Shown here: positions 7,034-13,929 of the stretch, one piece after another
How positions within the stretch are numbered: position 1 is the stretch's first letter
Layout of the letters: every line of letters starts with the position of its first letter
DNA from: an uncultured Porphyromonas sp.
GTDB lineage: Bacteria > Bacteroidota > Bacteroidia > Bacteroidales > Porphyromonadaceae
NCBI GenBank assembly: GCA_900538385.1
Contig: UWSO01000038.1
Location: forward strand, 1-15,625
Direction: 5' to 3'
Length of the DNA: 15,625 nt
Position numbers and translations under genes: made by a program
Notes under the pieces: model-generated
The model's database searches: none
The model's input: the letters and a program-made list of their open reading frames with translations, nothing else
Told to the model about the DNA's origin: nothing

Positions 7034-9340
7034 TTATGCTGTCATGAATGTTGATGTCCTGTCGATTATCTGTATTCCAGTCTCCGTGCTGTAGAGCTTA
7101 TCATCGGTTAAATAAGCGATGCCGCTATCGTTTACTGAGATACTTCCCTCCAAAGTTAAACAATCTTTTTGTTTTAGTCCAACGGTAAGCCGATTCATTT
7201 GTCGGTACTCCTGTCGTGTCAGCGGAAGATTGCTTTGGAGCTTCTTGATGATCGCTTTCCCCGGATCGCCATAGGGAATAACGATCGGTGTGTCCTGATT
7301 CTCGATGTATCTAAAGTACTCGCTCGCAGTCTCGTAGTCGAAGCGTAACTCTTCACATCGATCGTTGTAGTCGCCCCAAAGCCGTTTGGAAACCTCCTTA
7401 TCCTTCTTGTTGTCGAAGCTCCCCACGTCATTATAGAACGCCTTGTAGTAACGCTCGATCTCCTCTCTCTGTGGAGTTCCCTGCTCAGCCAGCCGATCAA
7501 GCAAATCTTCCAGGGCACCTTGCGCCCAGCCCATCTCACCAAGGGCATTTGTCCCATCAGTAAGGCGAAAGATGTAGACCTCGCCAGGCTCTGCCATACG
7601 CCCCTCACGGTTGCACCGTCCAGCGGCTTGCATGACCGAGTCTAGACCCGCCATCGCTCGGTAGACCACGGGGAAGTCTAGGTCTACGCCAGCCTCGACC
7701 AGCTGCGTGCTGACGACACGCACTGGCTCGCCAGCCTTCAGGCGACGGCGTATCTCCTCTATGCGCTCCTGAATGTGTGCCGAGCACATCCTTCGTGAGA
7801 GATGTATCAGCCCCTCGCCCGACTTGTCTTGAGCTTGCAGAGCCGCATAGAGACGAGCCGCATCCTTGCGACTGTTTACGATACAGAGGAAGCTCTTGTG
7901 CTCGCCCAACCGCTCGGCTAGCTCCTCCGTAGAGAGCTGAAGCGGGTCCCAATGGTAGCGAACCTTGTCAAAGGGCGCAAAGCGCTCAGCATCATAAGGT
8001 ACGACCTCCTGAATGGGCTCCTCGAGGAAGAAGAACTCATGGCCGATCCGCTTGCTGTCTGCTAGGATGTTTTTGTCAAAGACCGGTAGCGTGGCGGTGC
8101 AGAAGAGAGGCTCTACACGGAAGGCGTAGTGCAGACTCTCCACCACACGCAGGATCGGGTTGAGCAGCCGAGGGGGAAACATCTGCACCTCGTCAAAGAC
8201 AACGACCGAGTTGCAAATGTTGTGTAGCTTGCGACAGCGACTCACGCGATGAGCGTAGAGCGACTCGAAGAACTGCACGTTAGTCGTCACGACGAGCGGC
8301 ACATTCCAGTTTTCCGTCATGAGCTTGGTGTACTCCAGAGCTTCGTCAGGTCGCTCTTTGGCATCTACATCTGAGTGATGCTCCAGCACTTGATCCGCCC
8401 CAAAGATGTCCCTAAAGGTTTGCGCCGTCTGGGTGATGATCGAAGTGTAGGGGATGACGTAGATGATGCGCTCACACCCTTGCGCTATGGCATGCTCTAG
8501 AGCCCACATCATCGAGGAGACCGTCTTGCCGGCACCTGTGGGGAGCGTGAGCGAGTAGATCTTTCGCTGAGCCGTGCGCCCATGGCTACGGCACAGATCG
8601 AGGAAAGCAGCTCGCGCCTCATTGATCCGTCCCTCACGGTTGAAGTGTGACACATACTCCTCTAGCTGTTTTCGCATCTCTTTTAGCGAAGCCTTAGCAT
8701 TCTGACGGACAAGGCTTTTGTCGGGAGACATAAACCGCTCCGTGTCGAGGAAGTCGGCGTCTACCAAGCAGGAGAAAAGCATACGGATCAGTAGCTGGTA
8801 GTCATCCTCATCGATCTTGTTCCATACCTTAGCGACCTTGCCCAGAGAGGCTTTGTGCAGAAGCTCTTCAAGTTGGCTCGCCTCAGGTTGGAGTCCCCTG
8901 ACTAGGTTTGCCACTGCTCGCTTAGTATCACTAGAGTCCACAACTTGTCCTTTCCACTCAGAAGCATCGTAGAGTCCTCTGTGGTGAGCCCCGATGCAGA
9001 GCGAGAGTATCTTGAGTAGATGCTGATTATCGCCCACCTGCTCTAAGTTGTAGGCGTAGCGTGCTCCTGCGGGGCTGTGCGGGGTGCGCCACCCGTTAAG
9101 CGTCGGGTCTAGACCGGACTGCTGACGTATGTAGTGCTGGAAGCCTTCCTGATACTTGCCCAAGTCGTGCAGGAGACCCAGCAAGTAACCGATCTCGCCA
9201 AGCTCTGGATAAGTGGTGATGCGCTCGGCGTAGCTCTGCGCCAGCTCCGCCACGCCGTGTAGATGATCTAGTAGAGGTTGCGTCTCGTAGGAGCCATCCT
9301 CTAGAGCCCTTACGTGGGCTATCTGCTCTGTGTTGCTCAT
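7034..9340 (-). CDS. cas3: CRISPR-associated nuclease-helicase Cas3, type I-C
   Basis: This 768-residue effector is recruited by target-bound Cascade and unwinds and degrades DNA. The N-terminal HD nuclease domain shows H26, the HD pair H58-D59 in GLLHDLGKYQ, H119/H120 in IGAHHRGLYD and D194 in LVDADFLDTE. The SF2 helicase follows: Walker A LPTGAGKT (266-273), DEVQ box (383-386), TAT in FCTATLP (414-419) and motif VI QAAGRCNREGR (571-581). All key residues are intact and length is normal. It is the first gene of the operon, 6 bp upstream of cas5c. Its 132-bp upstream gap contains a long inverted repeat. I found no good TAnnTTTG box there, so the operon promoter is unresolved and read-through from fic is possible. 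Confidence 0.96.
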   Translation of the reverse strand: MSNTEQIAHVRALEDGSYETQPLLDHLHGVAELAQSYAERITTYPELGEIGYLLGLLHDLGKYQEGFQHYIRQQSGLDPTLNGWRTPHSPAGARYAYNLEQVGDNQHLLKILSLCIGAHHRGLYDASEWKGQVVDSSDTKRAVANLVRGLQPEASQLEELLHKASLGKVAKVWNKIDEDDYQLLIRMLFSCLVDADFLDTERFMSPDKSLVRQNAKASLKEMRKQLEEYVSHFNREGRINEARAAFLDLCRSHGRTAQRKIYSLTLPTGAGKTVSSMMWALEHAIAQGCERIIYVIPYTSIITQTAQTFRDIFGADQVLEHHSDVDAKERPDEALEYTKLMTENWNVPLVVTTNVQFFESLYAHRVSRCRKLHNICNSVVVFDEVQMFPPRLLNPILRVVESLHYAFRVEPLFCTATLPVFDKNILADSKRIGHEFFFLEEPIQEVVPYDAERFAPFDKVRYHWDPLQLSTEELAERLGEHKSFLCIVNSRKDAARLYAALQAQDKSGEGLIHLSRRMCSAHIQERIEEIRRRLKAGEPVRVVSTQLVEAGVDLDFPVVYRAMAGLDSVMQAAGRCNREGRMAEPGEVYIFRLTDGTNALGEMGWAQGALEDLLDRLAEQGTPQREEIERYYKAFYNDVGSFDNKKDKEVSKRLWGDYNDRCEELRFDYETASEYFRYIENQDTPIVIPYGDPGKAIIKKLQSNLPLTRQEYRQMNRLTVGLKQKDCLTLEGSISVNDSGIAYLTDDKLYSTETGIQIIDRTSTFMTA

Positions 9341-9375
9341 AGTGTGGGTATTCTTTACTCGTATTGCTTTGGTAC

Positions 9376-9428
9376 AACGGACGCACAGACCATAGCCCTA
9401 CAGCGGGCTACACGTCTGTGCGTCCGTT
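9376..9428. repeat. Long inverted repeat between fic and cas3
   Basis: A perfect 15-bp inverted repeat, AACGGACGCACAGAC (9376-9390) and its complement (9414-9428), encloses a nested 6-bp stem TAGCCC/GGGCTA (9393-9398 and 9405-9410) with a 6-nt loop. As RNA this forms a 21-bp two-part hairpin with a small internal loop. There is no clear U-tract on either side, so it is not a classical intrinsic terminator. It sits 36 bp upstream of the cas3 start and 45 bp downstream of the fic stop. It could end fic transcription, stabilise or regulate the cas mRNA, be a protein-binding palindrome, or be a small non-autonomous repeat present elsewhere in the genome. Confidence 0.75.
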
Positions 9429-9472
9429 CCTGCTGCAACACTTAATAGTCGTCAATCTTTATCTTTTGAGGC

Positions 9473-10348
9473 TCAGTCTTCTTGCTCGTAATAATACGAG
9501 TAGTCGATCCCCTTCATAAAAGTTGCTCTATCGTTTACCTTATCCGTAAGCGCAGCATGTAGTAGACTTTTCAAGCTTGTGGCATCTGCCACACTGGCTC
9601 TCATAGCTTCGAGATAGGTATATTTATCCACTTGGCTCCAGTCCACACACAGCCCAAGTTGCTTCTTGAGCATTAAGTCGAGCCAAATACGTGTGGCACG
9701 CCCATTACCTTCCCTAAAAGGATGAGCGATATTCATCTCCACATACTTATCAACAATCTGTTCCCATGTCTGCTCTGGCATTTGCTCTATACTAGTAAGG
9801 GTGTTAGGTAGGTACTGAGCCATGGCAAACTGAAAGCCTCCTTTGGCGATATTGACTTGTCTGATTTGTCCTGCGAAGTCGTAAAGGCCACCGAATAGAT
9901 AAGCATGTATCTGTTGCAGTCCTTGCACCGTACCCACTTCGATACTGTCTAAGAGGTTGCTTTCAAAAAGGGCATACGCTTTGGAGCGACTGCGCCCATC
10001 AATAGTTTCCTCTCCTCCCACGAACCACTTCACGAAGCGCATAGCCCGATCATTGGGAAAATTCTGTGCGAGAGCCACGACTCCTTTGTCATCGAGGGTG
10101 TCCGTTAGTCGCTTCTTCCCATCGGGAGCGAAGAGTTTCAACTGGTTAGTGGCACTAACCACTTCACTTTCCTCCCTTTTGAGTTTTGTCTTGAGATACT
10201 TCCAGTAGTTTCTGTTTTTGTTGTAATCGTCTTGGTCGTTGAGCACTCCTATGATGTCCAACACAGAGAACCACCACTTAGACTCAGTTTCGTCCCAAAC
10301 GGCTCGCACCTCTCGGTCATTGAAAAATCGTATCGAGATCTTGCTCAT
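9473..10348 (-). CDS. Fic-domain protein with Bro-N-like N-terminus
   Basis: This 291-residue protein joins two recognisable parts. Residues about 5-110 resemble Bro-N/phage-antirepressor domains (VWDETESKWWFSVLDIIGVL, then YWKYLKTKL, LKLFAPDGKKRLTDTLD and VALAQNFPND). Residues about 120-285 are a Fic domain with a complete active-site motif HPFREGNGRATR (H209 to R220) and a flap-like segment near YDFAGQIRQVNIAKGGFQFA (156-175). Fic enzymes usually transfer AMP from ATP to hydroxyl side chains of target proteins, and many are toxins. The C-terminus carries S284-YYY-E288-Q, close to the (S/T)xxxE(G/N) inhibitory motif but with Q in place of G/N, so it may be a self-inhibited class III type. 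No separate antitoxin gene is adjacent. It lies between the SPFH gene and cas3, all on the same strand; a link to CRISPR immunity is not shown. Confidence 0.85.
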   Translation of the reverse strand: MSKISIRFFNDREVRAVWDETESKWWFSVLDIIGVLNDQDDYNKNRNYWKYLKTKLKREESEVVSATNQLKLFAPDGKKRLTDTLDDKGVVALAQNFPNDRAMRFVKWFVGGEETIDGRSRSKAYALFESNLLDSIEVGTVQGLQQIHAYLFGGLYDFAGQIRQVNIAKGGFQFAMAQYLPNTLTSIEQMPEQTWEQIVDKYVEMNIAHPFREGNGRATRIWLDLMLKKQLGLCVDWSQVDKYTYLEAMRASVADATSLKSLLHAALTDKVNDRATFMKGIDYSYYYEQED

Positions 10349-10371
10349 ACGCTTCGTGTGAGTTTGCTAGG

Positions 10372-10398
10372 CCTCTATGGCATACTGTGCCAAGGAGG
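10372..10398 (-). other. Imperfect stem-loop after the SPFH gene
   Basis: TGGCA/TGCCA (10378-10382 and 10388-10392, 5-nt loop) extends after one mismatch into CCTC(T)/(G)GAGG pairing. It lies just past the SPFH stop codon, in the 52-bp gap before fic. No U-tract follows on the minus strand, so termination is uncertain; it may only be an mRNA 3'-end or processing structure. Confidence 0.3.
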
Positions 10399-10400
10399 GG

Positions 10401-11417
10401 CTAGTGCTTGCCGACCTTGGTGAGGAGGTTGCCTACCTCGCTGGCAGAGACCTCTTTGATGCCTCCGAGGGCGGAGAGGATGCCCGTCGCCTCGTAGGGG
10501 AGGAAGAGCGTCTTGTCGGAGCTGTTGCGTCCGATCTTCTCGAGCGTGTCTAGATAGCGCATTGCTATGAGGTACTGCGTAGGATTGCTGCCCGTGCTGG
10601 CGACAGCTGTCGTGATGCGCTCGATGGCCTCTGCCTCAGCCTCGGCACGAAGGATGGTAGCGCGAGCGTCAGCCTCGGCTGCGAGGATCTGCGCTTTCTT
10701 CTCACCCTCGGCATGGTTGACCGACTCAGTCATACGACCCTCAGACTCACGGATCATCGCTTCCTTCTGACCCTCTGCGGTGAGTACCTGCGCACGCTTG
10801 TCACGCTCGGCACGCATCTGCTTTTCCATCGCATCGCGTATGTCTCGAGGCGGGTTGATGTCTTGCAGCTCCACGCGGTTCACCTTGACCCCCCACTTAT
10901 TGGTCGCCTCGTCTAGGATGTCGCGCAGCTTGTTATTGATCGTGTCACGGCTGGTGAGCGTCTCGTCGAGATCCATCTCGCCAATCACGTTACGTAGCGA
11001 AGTCTGCGTGAGCATCTCGATAGCTACGGGGAGGTTAGAGATCTCGTAGACCGCTTTGAGTGGCTCGACAATTTGGAAGTAAAGAACTGCATTGATCTCC
11101 GTCACAACGTTGTCACGGGTGATGACGCTCTGACGGGCGAAGTCGTAGACGTTCTCTCGTAGGTCGATGCGGTCCGTATTGATAAAGCGCACGAGCGTGC
11201 CACCCTTGCTGGATGAAGCTGTGATACGCCAAACCATAGGACGTGGCTTATCAATGAAAGGAATGATCAGGTTGATACCCGAAGGGAGGGTTTTGAGATA
11301 GCGTCCGAGACGCTCCACGATCATCGTCTCAGACTGCTGGACGATGACCAGTCCCTTGGCGATGATGTAGATGACGAGCAGGACGAGTACGCCCAGTACG
11401 ATGAGGGATGCTTCCAT
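10401..11417 (-). CDS. SPFH/band-7 (stomatin-like) membrane protein
   Basis: This 338-residue protein has an N-terminal transmembrane helix (about 4-24) and an SPFH/band-7 domain from about 24 to 200. Family motifs include VQQSETMIVERLGRY, LPSGINLIIPFID and the INPPRDIRDAMEKQMRAERDKRA block. An Ala/Glu-rich coiled coil follows (about 195-270), then the C-terminal tail (SDKTLFLPYEATGIL). SPFH proteins form large oligomeric membrane assemblies and often pair with NfeD proteins, as here: the nfeD-like gene is 21 bp upstream. It resembles the QmcA group. The physiological role in this organism cannot be read from sequence. The start at 11417 gives a typical N-terminus with the membrane helix at once. 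Confidence 0.93.
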   Translation of the reverse strand: MEASLIVLGVLVLLVIYIIAKGLVIVQQSETMIVERLGRYLKTLPSGINLIIPFIDKPRPMVWRITASSSKGGTLVRFINTDRIDLRENVYDFARQSVITRDNVVTEINAVLYFQIVEPLKAVYEISNLPVAIEMLTQTSLRNVIGEMDLDETLTSRDTINNKLRDILDEATNKWGVKVNRVELQDINPPRDIRDAMEKQMRAERDKRAQVLTAEGQKEAMIRESEGRMTESVNHAEGEKKAQILAAEADARATILRAEAEAEAIERITTAVASTGSNPTQYLIAMRYLDTLEKIGRNSSDKTLFLPYEATGILSALGGIKEVSASEVGNLLTKVGKH

Positions 11418-11438
11418 ATATGTGTAGTTTTTTAGTTG

Positions 11439-11894
11439 TTATTCAGTTGTTTCTGTGATAGGCTCGACAATCATAACGATGCTGTCGTTGCTGACGATGC
11501 GCACCATCTCGCCACGTGGGATGACCATATCGGGTGTCATCGTGCGGGCGCGCCAGTTGTCTCCGTCTACGGCGATGCGACCCGTCTCACGACTAGCGTC
11601 TATGCACTCGGTGACACGAGCTGTGCGACCGTAGAGCGCCTCGATGCCCGTGCGGGCGGTCTCCTTGTTGCGATTAAGTCGACGAACCATAGGGCGCAGG
11701 AGCAGGAGGGCGAGGATAGACCCAATGCAAAAGGTAAGCACCTGCCAAGTGGCGGAGGCACCGAGGGCTGCTGGCAGTATTGCTAGCAAAGCTCCTATGC
11801 CAAAGCAGGCTACGACGAAGCCGGGCGTGAGCAGTTCAACGAGTAGGAGCAGTAGCCCAGCGATGAGCCAGAAGTAGATGGGAGAGTTAAACAT
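11439..11894 (-). CDS. NfeD-like membrane protein
   Basis: This 151-residue protein belongs to the short NfeD type without the protease domain. Three hydrophobic segments are visible (about 7-24, 26-44 and 49-68), followed by a basic linker (RPMVRRLNRNKE) and a C-terminal OB-fold-like beta domain (about 82-148, GIEALYGRTARVTECI, GRIAVDGDNWRARTM, GEMVRIVSNDS). NfeD proteins are partners of SPFH proteins and are thought to stabilise or modulate their membrane rings. The gene is 15 bp downstream of gpx and 21 bp upstream of the SPFH gene, consistent with one transcript. Confidence 0.9.
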   Translation of the reverse strand: MFNSPIYFWLIAGLLLLLVELLTPGFVVACFGIGALLAILPAALGASATWQVLTFCIGSILALLLLRPMVRRLNRNKETARTGIEALYGRTARVTECIDASRETGRIAVDGDNWRARTMTPDMVIPRGEMVRIVSNDSIVMIVEPITETTE

Positions 11895-11909
11895 AGCTTT
11901 AGTCGTGGA

Positions 11910-12395
11910 TTAGAGGAGAGCTTCGATGTCCTTAGCTAAGTTTTTCGGGAGCTTAGCCGATCCGTAGCGGGTTATGTCGGTGCCGTCACGGGAGATGAGG
12001 AACTTATTGAAGTTCCACCGTATTGGCTTGACCGGCAGGTCTGAGTCTTGGCTCGTCTCCTCCTTGAGGAACTTAAAGAGCGGGTGAGCGTGTGACCCGT
12101 TGACCTCTACCTTCTGCATGATTTGGAAGGTGACGCCATAGTTGACCTGACAGAAGTTGCGTATCTCCTCATCGGTGCCGGGGTCCTGTCCGCCAAACTG
12201 ATTGCAGGGGAAGCCGAGCAGGACGAGCCCCTGGTCGTGGTACTGCTTGTGTAGCTCCTCGAGCCCAGCCAGCTGAGGCGTGTAGCCACACTTGCTGGCG
12301 GTATTGACGATGAGGATCACTTTGCCACGCAGGTCGGCCAAGTTTAGCTCCTTGCCCTGAGAGGTCAGAGCGGTGAAGTCGTATATAGTTGCCAT
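11910..12395 (-). CDS. Thiol glutathione peroxidase (thioredoxin-dependent type)
   Basis: This 161-residue thioredoxin-fold peroxidase reduces hydrogen peroxide and organic hydroperoxides. The active site is present: peroxidatic C36 in NTASKCGYTPQ, Q70 in GFPCNQFGGQ, and W127-N128 in PIRWNFNKF. A second cysteine, C82 in NFCQVNYGVTF, matches the resolving cysteine of the yeast Gpx3 class. This implies thioredoxin rather than glutathione as the reductant, and Cys replaces selenocysteine. An in-frame upstream ATG would add 32 residues, but the ATG at 12395 is preferred: it gives MATIYDF, the normal N-terminus, and lies just downstream of a good promoter. It probably heads a gpx-nfeD-SPFH transcript. 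Confidence 0.95.
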   Translation of the reverse strand: MATIYDFTALTSQGKELNLADLRGKVILIVNTASKCGYTPQLAGLEELHKQYHDQGLVLLGFPCNQFGGQDPGTDEEIRNFCQVNYGVTFQIMQKVEVNGSHAHPLFKFLKEETSQDSDLPVKPIRWNFNKFLISRDGTDITRYGSAKLPKNLAKDIEALL

Positions 12396-12423
12396 AGTAA
12401 TTGAGTTTCTGTTTACACTACGA

Positions 12424-12454
12424 CAAAGATACTCTTTAGCAGAGAGAATTGCAA
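12424..12454 (-). promoter_or_regulatory. gpx promoter (TTG-N20-TATCTTTG)
   Basis: On the minus strand TATCTTTG (12424-12431) matches the Bacteroidota -7 box TAnnTTTG, and TTG (12452-12454) lies 20 bp upstream as a -33 element. Transcription would start at about 12417, leaving a leader of roughly 20 nt before the gpx ATG. The -33 element touches the point where the truncated helix-turn-helix gene begins. Confidence 0.65.
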
Positions 12455-12621
12455 TGGTCTTCAATGGGGATGTATGTCGAATACTGAACATCAGTAAGCG
12501 AACATTGCAACACTATCGGGACTCGTCCGTACGGCCCTTTATCCAAATCGGACACAAGTGCTACTACAAGCGAGAAGATGTGGAAGCTCTCCTCGCTAAC
12601 TCTAACGCTCGTAAAGGTTAA
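12454..12621 (+). pseudogene. N-terminally truncated helix-turn-helix protein
   Basis: The plus strand encodes GDVCRILNISKRTLQHYRDSS followed by a gap-free IQIGHKCYYKREDVEALL, the DNA-binding domain of small excisionase/MerR-like helix-turn-helix proteins common on Bacteroidales integrative elements. Such proteins usually have 35-45 residues before this domain, often ending in a W-L-D/N-N/x motif. Here the frame upstream runs antisense through the gpx promoter and start, and shows no such sequence. The family match begins at about 12463-12469. From the ATG at 12454 a 55-residue product with a nearly complete HTH domain is still possible, so it may be expressed. It ends 5 bp before a second gene of the same family. 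Confidence 0.55.
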
Positions 12622-12626
12622 CGACT

Positions 12627-12929
12627 ATGGAGTACGAAACTATCAATAAAGAAACACCAGAGATGAAGCAACTCATCTCTGGCATTAAAGGATTGACGAA
12701 TCGAGTGAGAAGCATAGCTCAAACTCATCGTCCTCTTTTTGAAGGTGAAATCTACCTCACAGGACGGGAAGTTTGTGAGAGACTGTTCCTTTCCCCTCGC
12801 ACCCTGCAAGACTATCGGGATAAGGGCATTATCCCTTACACCCAAATCGCAGGGAAAATCCTCTATCGGCTCTTAGACATAAACAGAATACTGAGTGAGA
12901 ACTATGTCAACAGAAACCTTCATCGGTAA
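12627..12929 (+). CDS. Helix-turn-helix DNA-binding protein
   Basis: This 100-residue protein has an N-terminal helical stretch (about 1-40, MEYETINKETPEMKQLISGIKG) and a C-terminal excisionase-like HTH domain (about 43-92): YLTGREVCERLFLSPRTLQDYRDKG, then IPYTQIAGKILYRLLDINRIL. This family is frequent as tandem pairs on Bacteroidales conjugative and mobilisable elements, where members act in regulation or excision. No integrase, relaxase or rteC gene is in the window. It follows the truncated paralogue with a 5-bp gap, so the two were probably one operon. The similarity is clear at domain level; the target DNA is unknown. Confidence 0.8.
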   Translation: MEYETINKETPEMKQLISGIKGLTNRVRSIAQTHRPLFEGEIYLTGREVCERLFLSPRTLQDYRDKGIIPYTQIAGKILYRLLDINRILSENYVNRNLHR

Positions 12930-12990
12930 TGATGTAGGTCTTCCTTTGTTTTTATCCATTGTTTTGGTCAGAGTATCGCAAAAAAAACTC

Positions 12991-12998
12991 TATCTTTG
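12991..12998 (+). promoter_or_regulatory. Promoter -7 box for the MORN-LemA-DUF3137 operon
   Basis: TATCTTTG is a perfect TAnnTTTG box. A TTTTGG sequence (12962-12967) lies 23 bp upstream, slightly farther than the usual -33 spacing of 19-21 bp. Transcription would start near 13005 and leave an unusually long leader of about 180 nt before the MORN gene. Confidence 0.5.
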
Positions 12999-13022
12999 CC
13001 ATTGAGTATCTGTGTATGCTCT

Positions 13023-13043
13023 TGCCTCTTGATAAAAGAGGCA
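13023..13043 (+). other. Stem-loop in the 5' leader of the MORN gene
   Basis: TGCCTCTT and AAGAGGCA form a perfect 8-bp stem around a 5-nt loop (GATAA), followed by GGATATTTTCTT. It lies about 20 nt after the predicted transcription start and 140 bp before the first gene. It could be an attenuator, an mRNA-stability hairpin, or a regulator-binding palindrome. The rest of the 12930-13182 gap shows an A/T-rich inverted repeat at 13152-13167 and no gene. Confidence 0.45.
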
Positions 13044-13151
13044 GGATATTTTCTTATATGCTCGAGAGCAGAGAAACTTAAAGCAACAAAGGACAAAGGA
13101 AGCGGAGCACATAGTTTCACGTTTATTAAACAGGCAATGAAGCAAAAGTAA

Positions 13152-13167
13152 CCAATTAAATAATTGG
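13152..13167. repeat. A/T-rich inverted repeat before the MORN gene
   Basis: CCAATTA and TAATTGG flank two bases, 15 bp before the ATG at 13183. It could be an operator or a weak mRNA hairpin that hides the start region. The symmetry is real, but such A/T-rich repeats also occur by chance. Confidence 0.35.
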
Positions 13168-13182
13168 GCATTCTATTATAAT

Positions 13183-13914
13183 ATGAATCGATATATTCTC
13201 TTTTTCTTCTCGCTGTTGCTGAGCCTTTCGGTATCGGCTCAAAAGGTTATTCTAAGCGATGAACTCTTACCCCTATCGGGCGAAAACAATACGACAGTTT
13301 ATTTCGAAAAGGACAGCCGAAAACCCTTGCAGGGAGAGTGGCGTATCAAGCGGGAGCTTGACGAAGAGACTATTTCCTTTTCTAACGGACTGATGGATGG
13401 CAAGTACCACCGCTATCGGGATGGTGTACTGAGAGAAACGGGAGCGTATGACCAGGGGAAAAGAAATGGGGTGTTCACGGAGTACTACCAAGACGGCAAA
13501 ACTGTCAGCAAGATTACCCCTATGAAGAAGGGCAAAATCGATGGCTGTGTAAAAACCTATTTCAAAGACGGTCGTTTGGATTTGGAGAAAGAATACCAGG
13601 AAAGTGTGGAAAACGGCTTTGAGAAGCGGTATGACAGCCAAAACGGTGCTCAAATACTTGAGACCCATTGGGTGAATGGGAAGAAAGACGGGGTCGAGTG
13701 GAAACTCACGAAACAGGGAGATGGCGTTGAAAGCAAAGTCACACGAACTTATCGCATGGGCGTGCTACATGGGGCGTACAAAGAAGAAGTTTTGCGCAAC
13801 GGAAATCCGATTTTGGTTGTAGAGGGACAGTATGCCGATGGAGAACGTTCGGGGGTATGGAAAGAGTACGACGCCACTATGAAGACGACAAGAGTACTAA
13901 GAAATAATCATTGA
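13183..13914 (+). CDS. Secreted MORN-repeat (YwqK-like) protein
   Basis: This 243-residue protein starts with a signal peptide (MNRYILFFFSLLLSLSVSAQ, cleavage probably near residues 18-20), so it is likely periplasmic or surface-located. The rest is built of degenerate MORN-type beta-hairpin repeats, for example FSNGLMDGKYHRYRDGVLRE (66-85), DQGKRNGVFTEYYQDGK (90-106), KIDGCVKTYFKDGR (118-131), KKDGVEWK (167-174) and YADGERSGVWKEYD (217-230). Databases often label this kind YwqK-family antitoxin, but no toxin is adjacent and the name says little about function. It is 15 bp upstream of the LemA gene on the same strand, so the two are probably co-transcribed. Confidence 0.85.
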   Translation: MNRYILFFFSLLLSLSVSAQKVILSDELLPLSGENNTTVYFEKDSRKPLQGEWRIKRELDEETISFSNGLMDGKYHRYRDGVLRETGAYDQGKRNGVFTEYYQDGKTVSKITPMKKGKIDGCVKTYFKDGRLDLEKEYQESVENGFEKRYDSQNGAQILETHWVNGKKDGVEWKLTKQGDGVESKVTRTYRMGVLHGAYKEEVLRNGNPILVVEGQYADGERSGVWKEYDATMKTTRVLRNNH

Positions 13915-13929
13915 GACAAGCGAATTGGT

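Noticed and set aside
9077..9088. 12-base match to the CRISPR repeat (GTGCGGGGTGCG) inside cas3
   Set aside because: It falls in the cas3 codons for a W-R-T-P-H stretch that is common in Cas3 HD domains, lacks the rest of the repeat, and is best explained by chance. A shorter match at about 2025-2033 in cas1 is dismissed likewise.
12988..13000. Resemblance of the TATCTTTGC box to the CTnDOT-type integration core GTAnnTTTGC
   Set aside because: The Bacteroidota -7 promoter box has nearly the same sequence, the first G is missing, no integrase or matching direct repeat is present, and the similar box at 12424-12431 is in inverted rather than direct orientation.
12968..13171. 67-residue minus-strand frame in the HTH-MORN gap
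   Set aside because: No family resemblance, and it covers the promoter and hairpin of the plus-strand operon; treated as spurious.
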